Assembly: GCA_012934845.2 (NCBI GenBank)
Contig: WNNJ02000199.1
Coordinates: 62,001 to 126,000, forward strand
Length of the DNA: 64,000 nt
Source: Pomphorhynchus laevis
Lineage: Eukaryota; Acanthocephala; Palaeacanthocephala; Echinorhynchida; Pomphorhynchidae
Direction: 5' to 3'
Shown here: positions 1 through 12,300 of the stretch, piece by piece
Position numbering within the stretch: the first letter of the stretch is position 1
How the letters are laid out: every line of letters starts with the position of its first letter
Translations under genes and position numbers: made by a program
The notes under the pieces: generated by a model
The model's input: the letters and a program-made list of their open reading frames with translations, nothing else
Told to the model about the DNA's origin: nothing
The model's database searches: none

Positions 1-193
1 AAGACTTATGTTAAATTCGACGAAGTATATAAATTCGTTATCTTCTCGAGGATCTTGTATTTACTTTAGATTGTAATTTGTGTATTTACTTACATATATT
101 TACTTATATGATTTGATATTGTAATTTGTGTATATTATTTTATCTCAAATGTAAGTATGTATGTTATTTTATCTCAAACTTTTTTTTTAGAAA

Positions 194-310
194 TGGATTG
201 TGAACTCTAATTTGGATTCGTGGATGTATTTTAATTGATATTTTAAAATGTAATTTGTAAACAGTTGAAACAGCCATTTGCGGCTAGTAACTTGTACACT
301 ATAATAATAA
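194..310 (+). mobile_element. 3' end fragment of family-1 (CR1-like) LINE
   Basis: About 110 bases are nearly identical to the reverse complement of 56281-56390, the 3' terminus of the large CR1-like LINE further along. The fragment includes the small AGCC/GGCT stem (272-285) and ends in a TAA-rich tail. No coding sequence is left, so this is a severely 5'-truncated insertion lying just upstream of the ERAL1 start. Confidence 0.85.
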
Positions 311-399
311 TGATAAACGTTAGAAGAATAAATTTTTAATCAATTGTTAAGTAAACTGTGAATTTTTATTTGTCAAATTCCCGATTTCTAAGATAAAAA

Positions 400-3300
400 A
401 TGATGTACAAATTATCACGAACGTTTTCTACTTACCTCCCAAAAACGGCAGGTAAAATTGTTAATTTCTTAGTGAAACTTACTTCGCTTATTAGCCGAGT
501 TCAATATGCTACAACTTAAACCGCCCGACCTTCCAGAAAATCCATATCTTTTAAAGGTTGCTCTACTTGGCGCTCCTAATAGCGGAAAGTCTACCATATT
601 TAACAACATATTGAATAGAAAGGTGAGTTTTTGTATTTACCATGTGAATTTTGACAGCAATACTTAATATGAACTTTAAAAATATAAATTTTACATTTTA
701 GATTTAAATATCAACTTTTAATTTATGTATTTTAGACCAAATACATTTTGCATTTACAAATCGATATTTATGTAATGCATTTGATACATCATATATCTTC
801 ATACTTTAATTCTGATTCTTATACATCGTATGTTTTTTATTAGTCAATTAATAAAGATTGACTTTTATTTTAAATTTTAAATTTTAAAAATTTGTATTTT
901 AAATTTTATTAATAAAATAATATAAACGTCTGTCATTATTTATTATTTATCTATATCTTTGAACAAACTGAAATCGTATATTATTTATTATTTATATACA
1001 GAATAAAATACGTTGACTTAGATACTTAATTCAATTGTTCGTTAGAACATTTGATTCAATTGTTCGTTAGAACATTTGATTCAATCGTTCCTTAGAACAT
1101 TTAAATAATTTTGGCAAACAGATATAAACTTGTCGAATTTTCAACATGTTGCGTTGATAATTCTCAAGGTTCTCAAGTAAAATATAGACAAAATTAGAAA
1201 TTGAATCCTTCAAATTTTCCATTTCAGGATTTAGGCGCTTGCTTACCATTATATATGTACATTGTATACGTATATGTAAACCTGATAAGATAGAAGTTCC
1301 TCCTGATGACCTTTAATCCTTATTCATGTATATCGTCTGTTTTTTATTATTCAATTAATAAACATTGACTTTCATTTTAAATTTAAATTTTTTTAAAATT
1401 TAAACTTAAATAATATACATCTTTTATTATCTGTAAATTCAAAAAATAGATTTTTATTTTTAATTTCAAAATGTATTGTATAAAATCTCATATAACTATT
1501 TATTATTTGTTTTTATTTTTATTTATATACCGTATAAAATACATATATCTGGTTTGTGCAAGATTTGGGACCTGGATCGTTTTTATAGTTTTCGTTTGAA
1601 GTCGTTGTATTTATAAAATCTTATATAATTATATAAGATATTATATAATTATATAATTAGCCGTACATAGCAGTACCTTCTGATGACCTCTATTCCTTAT
1701 TCGAATGCATCGTCTGTTATTTATTAGTCAATTCACGAAAAATCACTTTTATTTTAAATTTCAATTATAAATTTTAACTTTATATTAATATAAATTGTAT
1801 AAAATCTTATATAATTACTTATTATTTATCTTTATTTTTATTTATATATCGTATAACATACGTAGACCCAATTTCAATTTTAAAATTTTACATAATATAA
1901 ATATAAATTGTATGAAATCTTATATAATTATTTATTATTTATCTTTCTTCATATTAGTTAATGATGGTTTTATAGACATGATATAAAAAATTTTTTTATT
2001 ATTACAATCTTATATAATTATTTATTATAAAATGCGCAGATTCAGTTATCTGATAAATGCCAATATAATAAAATAACAATTTACGACGAATTTGTGTAAT
2101 ATATACAAATACGAATTCCATGTAATAATATACATCGTATATTATTTTGAAATTCATAAAAATTACGTTTATTTTAAATTTAAATTTTAAATTTTTATTT
2201 TGTATAAATATAAATTCTATGAAATTTTATATAATTATTAATTATTTATCTTTATTTTTGTTTACATGTAAAGTAAAATAGGTAAACTCAGTTTTATGAT
2301 ATGATAAATTTTCTCGTGCTACCCTGTCACAGAAGGGGTTTATCTTACCGCCCTTACAATTTGAGTAGCTAAAATAGGATTATTTAAATAATTATTTAAT
2401 CGATTATTTAATTTTCATATGTAAAATTATATATTTGGAGTGAATTGTCGATATTATGATAGCTCACATCCCATTATCCTGACTGATTGAGGGTTGCATA
2501 CATGTGCTGACGAATTTTACAAGGAATTTTATTGAAATAATCTGTGATTATTAAACGGCTAATATTTTTGCCGTGTGATTTTTGGATTCAAAAGCTAAAT
2601 TTTTACTGAAACATTTGATTAGAATACTTATGAACTAACATTAAACTAATCATTAAACTAACTGCCATTAAACTAATCAGATTTTAAATTCGTTAGTTCA
2701 CAAATGATTGAAATTTTATCAGTGCTACTTTTAAAAATTATTTAATAATTACTCTATTATAACTAATATGACTAACTATTATAATATTATGTAATAACTA
2801 AATATTATATTATAAGTATAATATAAATTTTATATTAAATAACTTTTTATATTTATTACTCTAAAAGATTGACTCAAACAAGTTATCATGACTAAAAATA
2901 AATTTAATATGATAATATGATAACATGAATATATTATTTCTAATAAAAAATCAAACAATTTATTAATGTATGTTTTTACTAAAATGTAAAAACGTACTTG
3001 CTGTTTGTTCTTTGACAGCATGAGGAACCCTCACTCGTACTAGTGTATGCCGAACCAAATATAGTGTTGAATTACAAGTTCTATTCGATTTTCAATTATA
3101 ATTGCTCACATCACATAGCTTACATACATTCAGCTCATTTTTATTAGCTATGCTTCAATTGGGAATTTTGTTTTGATTTTGAATAAAATCAAAATATAAA
3201 GATTTTTGATTTTGAATTTTTTGATATTAATATTTGTAATTATTAAACTAGTACTTTATTTTTACTCATTAATAAATAAATCAGTGATATTATTCATTCA

Positions 3301-6300
3301 ATTGATTTGCAGTTGCTGTTTATTAGCGAATACTACTAAATCATCGATCAATAAATTCTTTATAATGATTAATAAACTAATTATTCGTCATCAAATTAAC
3401 GAATAAATCTGACTAAAAAATAATATTTATCGAAATATTCAGTTAATTTAATATTGAGATTTTCAAAATCTTAAATCCTTTAAATTACCACAAAATTATA
3501 TTGTTTTAAATTATACTCTAATTTTTTTAGAGTATTTTAAATTTATGAGCAATCTCTCTTAAATTCTTAGAATAAAATAAATTCTAATATCATTTTTAAT
3601 TTATTTTATCAAAATATTTACAAATATAACTGATATGCAAGGTCGATGAATAGAGGTCGAAACCTGATAGCATGGCATTTCCTCCTGATGAACTATAATC
3701 CATATTCTTATACATCTGTTATTTATTAGTCAATTCATAAAAATGACTTTTATTTTAAATTTTAATTTTTTATTTTAACTTGATATAAATTATATAAAAT
3801 CTTATTAAATTTTGATATTGACTCCAAAATCAATTATTAATTATTTATAATTATTTAATTAATATTTATTATTTAATTATTTAAGTCTTATTTGGCATTA
3901 TAAATAATATTATATTTGTGCGTAAACTCAGTTAGTTACTCTGATTTGATTAATTATAAACAATTTACATTTGTAAAATTTCTGTGATAAAGTAATAAAA
4001 TAATATAAAATAAATTTTATAAAATTACACGAAGGTATTGTAATAAGACTGTTTTATTTATATAAATAGTTAACAAACTTGTCATATTTTGTTAATAGCT
4101 ATCTCCTGTATCTAAACGGGAGAATACAACTCGTCACCGGATTACTGGAGTATTTACGGATGGCGATCGTCAAATTGTAAGTGAGTGATTTTAAATATAT
4201 ACTATCGAACAACTTTTGATTTCTGGCGTTCTAAAAAATAGGTATTTCTTGACACGCCTGGCGTCTTTCCCGTTTGGAAACTAAAATCTAAGTATGTTGA
4301 CTATTTTGATTATACGCGAATAATTAAAAGTAATAACCAAACATGCATATATCTTCAATTAATACCATAAATACAAATTTTTACATTTCATTTTACATTT
4401 TATCCTGTTATGCTTCGTGGTCATCGTGAATGACTACGAAGCGTAAAAATATGGCGTATCGATACTCTTATCTAATCAATGTATGATCGATGCAAAATAT
4501 AAACTAATAAACCGGTAAGTTTCCTATAAATATTGAAGGGATGTTTTAAATGATTATTTAATGTTATATTCACAGTTACCTACATTTATTATATCAATAT
4601 AAAATATAGAAGCATTATTAGAAATGCTACAATCGATTGCAAAGCTGCAAATCGCATTCGTAACATCGGTATTCATTTAATATTATTTATATAATATTCT
4701 GTTATATTATATTTTTATTCCAACCTTATATATTATTTAGCCATAAACTTGGTCAGAGTCTATGATTTTATATCAAATGATGTATTCCAATTGTTTAAAT
4801 GTAGTTTTCATATAACAATTATAGTTTATAATTAAACAAAATTTGTATTAAATTATTATTTTTAAACATGAGACTTATTCATTGAAGAATGTCCAAAAAT
4901 CGTTAACCTCAAATGGGTCGTAATGTATCAAATTAAAAACTGATTTAGTTAGTCAGTTTTTTTTCTTAAGTTGAAATAGTCGGCCTTCCACGGGTCGACC
5001 GTGCCGCGCGCATGCAAGCAGATGATGCACGCGCAAGTTCAATACGAATTCAGTGTTTCTCTGTGGCATCACCATTATTTTATATTTTGTAATAAAAATA
5101 ATTTTTTATTATTTAATAAAAAATTAAAAAATAAAAAAATATTAAATTATTATTTATTAAACACCTGATAATTAAAGTAATTTTATAGCGAATAGTAATT
5201 TAAAAATTATACATGAAGCAATATTTTTTATTGAATATCTAAATATATTAGATTAATTTAATCTAAATATATTAGATTAATTTAATCTAAATATATTAGA
5301 TTAAACTATATGGGAGTATTTCTGTTTTATAATAATACATGATTATAAAATAATTAATTAATTTTATAATGATTATATTGAGAAATATAAACAAATTTGT
5401 TTTCGTTATTAAGTACTGAGTTGTGCTATATATTTTGTTTTGAAACAATAAATGTAAATGCCATCTTGAAATAATTCATTAATGATTTACAATTTAAGAG
5501 ATGTTTTAGATTCAAACCCGAAAAGTCATTGTTGCTTGATCCACATTCTAGCCTGTGGGATGCAGATCTAAGTATTATGAATTGCTCCTGTTTTAATTCA
5601 GTTATTTAATTCAGTTATGTTTGTGCACGACTGCTCCAATCGGTTTACACAGTACAAACTCACAGAAGAGTTGCTGCAATGTTTGTTTAGTCATCCTGAA
5701 AAAGAATCAATACTCGTATTAAATAAGGTTTGGATTTAAAACATAATTTTGACACTTTTGTCTTCATTCTTTCCACTATAAACTTTAACTTTATTTAAAA
5801 AATGCTTTATTTTGATTAAATACCTTATTTAATTACTTTGTAGAACTTTGCAAAGTTGTCAATGTTGATGTTGCCCGTCGTTAAGGTTTAGCCATTATTA
5901 TGCGAAGGTTCGTTGATTTCGACTAAATTGTTGTTTTCTTTGAATGTGAAAGCTCACTTCTAAATTATGATAATGCATTGTTGTAAATTATCTTGACTTG
6001 AGTTGCTATTAAAGCCAGCAGAAACAACCCTCAAGCTATACTTTGAAGGAGATGAAATGGTTTTATTCATGTCATTTTTATCGTATATTTTATTAAGATA
6101 AAATGTATGTGAATTAATTTGGTAGATGTTGAACCTGCCAACATCTGCCAGTTCAACTGTTAGGTTCAACTGCATGATGATCAAATCAAGAGAGTGCACA
6201 CATTTGTCGTTATATATCTTTATGCAACTGCATGATAATCAAATCAAGAGAATTCACAATATTTTAGAATATTAATATAAAATGTGACATTTAAATATTT

Positions 6301-9300
6301 CATGAGACCGCTCTTACTCTGTTTAGATTGATCTTCTTAAACGGAAGAAACAATTGTTGGATATTACATGGAAGTTAACTGATGGTAAACTAAACGGTGT
6401 CAATTACATGCCCAGCCCAAATTCGCACGAAGATTTGCTTAGCAGAAAAATAGTCGATCCCGAACTACTGTTTCAACGCACAAATAAGTTAATTCAATCT
6501 GAACAACAGCTAAATGAATCAAATCTATCAATCGAAGAAAGTTCACAATTATCTATTCTGAGCAAATTGGAAAGTGATATGATCGAATTCATTAATGATG
6601 GTCGACAAGAATCAAAGTAATAAATAACCTCAATTATATAAAAATATAAAATTAATATAAAATCCTTCCGATTCTTTACATGCTATTTCATAATAATGGG
6701 TTACAAAATTCTATTGTAAAATTATTGATAAAGAATTGATGCTTTGTTTCTTTGAGTGTATAATCTCTTCAACTTCTTAAATTCTTTGGTTTGCTAAACA
6801 ACATTTTATTCCAATAGATAGAATGAGGGAATTTACCTTTTTGAATATTTTATCACATTTAAATATTTATTAAAGAACCAAATCAGCTAACTGAGTCTAC
6901 GTATTGAATATAATTATAAAAAAACATAATAATGCTTAATCAAAATTTAATAATTAAATAATAAAATTAATAATTGTTTTTAGATTTTCTATAATTTAAA
7001 TCAAGTTAAAATAAAAAATTGAAATTTAAAATAAACATCATTTGTATAAATTGACTAATAAATAACAGACGTTGTATCAGAATAAGAATTATAGGTCATC
7101 AGAAGAAATTGCCATGTAAAAGGTTTCGATCCATATTCCTTAAACAGCATATCAGCGGGGCCAAATACGCGCTAATCACGTGTTTTCTCTGATGAGATGT
7201 GTTTGTCTGTAATAATTATATTCGAAATTATTTTTTCAAATTCTATTTATAATTCTATTTATTATTTCATGTCAAAATAAAAAATTGAAATTTAAAATAA
7301 AAGTCAATTTTTATGCATTGGCTAATAAATAACAGACGCAGTATAAGAATAAGGATTAGAGATGATAGTTTATCAGAAGGAAATGCTATGCTCTCAGGTT
7401 TCGGTCCCTAATTCCTCTACCCAACATAGCAGCAGGAAAGCGTATGCCGTAGAAAGTTACAAATAAATTAATTTATACAAATGTATCAAGCTACGTGTGT
7501 CTTATAAAGTCCCCTTAGAAAGCGTGTACTCATGAAGATAATATATATATACTATAAATATTTATAATGTAAATATTTTACTATAAATATATATTCCAAT
7601 ATATTTTTTAATTTAAAAATTATAATATAATGCATTTATATTAAATAAAATTTGAAATTTTATATGAAATATAATATTTTTACATTAAAAATACAATAAA
7701 TAATATGAAATACAATTTTTTCAAAATAATATTTAATTCTAATCATTCTTCAGCAAAAACATCTCGTTTGCTTTTGTTTGAAACGGATGATTACATCAAT
7801 TATGACACGAATTGTGATCTCATATTTCAGCTTCGATTAATCTAATTTTTCCGATTGTGGCACGATATTATCCTCACAGGTATTGATCTTATTTTTGATA
7901 CAGCAGGACGCTACTAATCAGTCTGGGTGGGTCTCATCAGCTGCTGACCCAGACCTACATTTCACGTTTCGACCCTTATTATCTGCTTTCTCTGTTGACT
8001 GATGCTGATCGGATTTGAACTCAGGACGTCTGTATCGTGATTCAACGCAACATCCACTAAGCTGGCTGCTCCAGTGGTGTAGATATACATTTCTGTATAT
8101 TACTTTTGGTAGGGGATCGTATTCTAACGATCTATTAGAAACCTACCCGATGTGCATACCCGATGTTGACTGATCAGCATCAGTCAACGGAGAAAGCAGA
8201 TAACAAGGGTCGAAATGTGAAATGTAAATCTGGGTCAGCAGCTGATGAGACCCACCCAGACTGATTAGTAGCGTCCTGCTGTATCAAAAATAAGATCAAT
8301 ACCTGTGAGGATAATATCGTGCCACAATCGGAAAAATTTCAGCTCACAGATGCAATCAAATACAATTAAAAACATTCATTGCAAGTGGCAGCATGAAAAA
8401 CGGGTGATCCGGCCTAGCGGATCACACACATCGGGTAGGTTTCTAATATATCGATAGAATACGATCCCCTACCATAAGCAATATACAGAAATGTATATCT
8501 ACACCACTGGAGCAGCCAGCTTAGTGGATGTTGCGATTGCCGTCTTTATACAGACGACAATTTCATAGATGAATTTAAGATTGTGATCAATTTTAATTAG
8601 CATTTATTTACATAAGAAATCTTATTAAAAATGATTTAATAAATATTTTTCATTTATTGATTTGATAAACATTTAAAAATGTATTAAAGGGATTTAAATT
8701 AAATTATATTATATATAATATATCTGTTTGGTATATAAATTGTGCACTTGAGACTTTAAATCTTAAATTTGGAAGAGATATAACTATCATCATTGTCGGA
8801 CATTCTAGCATTACTTTTAATCCTTTGTATACTTTAATCAGATTCTCACTTGACGGCAAAAAATAAAGTTTAAAAATTTAATTGTAAATTAAATTATATT
8901 AACATTATTTTTAATATTAATATTTAAATATTAAATTTGTTTTTAATTAATTTTTGTAATTTGAAAAATAGTCAAAGTTGATCCGATTTATGGTAATGTC
9001 TTACATTTATTTGATTGTACAAATAGAGCAAATCTTCTCATTCCTTTAGCAATTTCAGAAACTTTCATCAAAATTATTTTTTTGTATTGTTTATTATATT
9101 TCCATATCTTAACATTTTTATATTTAGCCTTGTATCGACGACTGCGTTGCAATTTCAAGCGTCTAAATTAGTAGAAAATCAGAGTACAAATGATGTGATG
9201 TCACCTACAGAATTCGCAGATGATTTAGCAAGCACGACAAACTACCATCTGTATTACCAAAAGCTTTCACATGCAAAGGCATTCATTCAGAATGACCCTC

Positions 9301-12300
9301 ACTGTTGGCCGTATTTCAATCAGGTCTTTATGGTATCAGCTCTTCGTAACAATGGTCTAAATGAATTGAAAGTAAGTTTATCTGTCGATGGAATATTTTC
9401 AAGATAAAATCATTAAATATAGATTGTAACTAAGAAATTTCTGTTTGACTGTATTTTAATAGTTATCTAGTTTAAAATATGTATCTATTAAATTATTTAA
9501 ATGATTTTGAAGAAAGCCAATATCGTTACAAATTGTTGCAATTCTTAAAATTTCATTATTTAATGTATTATATTTTATATTATATGGTATGCATGAATGC
9601 TCATGCAAAAATATGTTTCTTGTAAATTAAATATGTCATCTTTACGATATAAATTAAAAGTAGTGTTAATTAATGTCAATTTAATGCTAATATCTATATA
9701 TACCTTCTTTATCATTAATATTGGTTTTATAAAGAATGATACTACCTTAATAAATTATCATACACATTAATATTATGGATATATTGAAGATATATCCATA
9801 ATATTTGCTGAATAAATTTGCTTGCTTATTGAATAAAAATTGTTTGAGTTAAATACACATATATCATCAATATATAGAAACAGATATTTCATATTTTTAT
9901 ATAATTTATATTTATTTTTTACACAGTTATGAACAAATTCATATTCTATAAAGCTTAAAAATAAGTGAGCTATAATTTGGCTACTATTACCTCGCATTGG
10001 AACACCTTTTTAAAATATATTAAATAATATATATATTATTTAATATTTTTAAATAATTTTGATTTATTAAAATATTTAATAATTCAATTTTATCCAATGT
10101 TAAATATTTTATCCAATATTTATTTGTTCGTTTAATTTTTGTTAGATAGGCGTTATAATTATAACATATATATGTATATCTTTTTCCAAATATAAGATTA
10201 ATTAATTTTACTAACGCTTCTTTAATATCTACTAAATCTAGATTTGTATAAAGCGTACTAAAATCGTATGTATTTATATTCTGAATATTTATTCGAAACA
10301 TTTATTTAATATCTTTATATAATTTAGATTTATTTTTTAAACGGTTATGAACAAATTCATATTCTATAAAGCCTAAATAATCAGCTATAATTGGACTACT
10401 ATTATCTCCAATTGGAACACCTTTTATTTGTCTAAGATTCTATAATTCCTTTTGTGTGTTCTAAAAATTCTTTTGTAGAATTAATACTGAAATAGTGTTT
10501 TATACCAGTATTAATTTCGATTACCTTGCAATATTTTTTAAAGTGTGCTTTAATTACTTTAAGTATTTTATTCATATAGACAGAAAGTGGTTTTAATGTA
10601 CATTTGAACGCACTACATATGAGCCTATGTTTTATTGGATTTTTATGTAATTTTGGATTCCAATATAATATAGGTATAGTTTTATTATCTAATTCAACCT
10701 TTATACCCTTTTTATCCATTATAGAACAGTGACTTGTAATAATTGTTTCTAAACTTAAATCACTACATTCATATGTTGAGTATCATATAATTGTTTTAGA
10801 TTATTCCGTATGTATACGAAATAATCATTCCGTGTGCTGCTTACACAAATGCCTAAAAATTACATAAAGTCGTCGTAAATTGTTATTTTGCAATAAGAAT
10901 TTTACTTCAAGATCAGATCAGCTAACTGATTATATCAATCAGATCAGCTAACCGAGTCTACTGAGTCTAAATAAATCAAAAATAATTGTACCGGTTGTTA
11001 ATATTATAGTCAGATAACTATTGTATAAAATACAGTTTATACGATTTATTAAATTAATAAAATATTTTATACAATTTTTATTTAAATCAAGTTAAAATTA
11101 AAAATTTAAATTAAAAATAAAAGTCAATTTTTATGAATTGACTTTTAAAAACAGACGATGTATCAGAATAAGGATTAGAGGTCATCAGGAGGAACTGCTA
11201 TGTTATTAGGTTTTGGTTATTCTTCCTCGACCTAAAATAGCAGCGAAGACAAATGCATGTTAATGACGTATTTCCTCTGATTATATTTGATTATCTTTGT
11301 ATTATCTTATAATAGAAAGCATATTTTTTATTATCCATCCATAAAGAATTCCCGATCAAGAGTTTAAATTTATTTTTAATAAAATTGTGCGTTAGCATTT
11401 TTATCGGTATAAACTTTAAAGAATAAATTAAAGAATAAATATATAATTTATATATAATTTTAAAGAACATATAATTTAATTTATTCATTAAATTAAAGTT
11501 TATGAATTTATAATATTAAAATTAATATAATAAAATTTTAAATATTATAATAAATTATAAATATTATAATATTATAAATATTATTATATTATATATAATA
11601 TTAATATATTAAAATTATAAATTTATTCATTAATGAATAAATTTTAATTTATAATTAATCTTCAATTTAGAGCAATTATCATGCTTAGTTCTTTCTTAAA
11701 ATAAATGTCATAAAGCAATTATAATTTACATAAAGAAAGCACGAAATGTTAAGCCAGCATTTATACCACAATATTTTTGTCCCACAATATTTTTTATACC
11801 ACAACATTCTTGCCCTCTTAAGATTTTGAAATAATCAAGAAATATTAGATTAATAAAAATGTTTTAAATATTTAAGATCGCAAATGTGAAAAAATAAACT
11901 AAATATAATAAAAAAATACTTTAATCCTAAATTAATCTGAAATGGGAATTTCTGTTTTTGGTAAATTTAATAAATTTATGAACTGTTTTAGATAAAGATA
12001 TTTCTTTTGAAGCAAAATCGCTTAATTGTATTTAATAAACTAATTAAATAATTAATTTTAAATTAATTAAATAATAATTTTTTTTCATAAATTTGAGTTT
12101 ATTTTTAATAATTGAAATACTTGATTTGTGTAGAAATATCTTTTGTCTCGATGTAAACCTGCACAGTGGATGTTTCATCGAGATATAATGACAGATCAGT
12201 ATCCGCAAGATATGGCTTTGCTACTTATCAGAGAAATTATGTTTGAAATGTTGCCGCAGGAAATCCCATATGCGATTGCAATGGTATAAATAACATTTCA

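Noticed and set aside
1-120. Similarity of TTTACTTTAGATTGTA near 60 to the LINE 5' region at 60250-60283
   Set aside because: The shared stretch is short and of low complexity; not enough to claim a LINE 5' fragment.
506-622. ERAL1 starting at the ATG at 506
   Set aside because: It is possible, but splicing 452-494 adds an in-frame basic leader suited to mitochondrial import, and another intron in the same gene is also exactly 43 nt.
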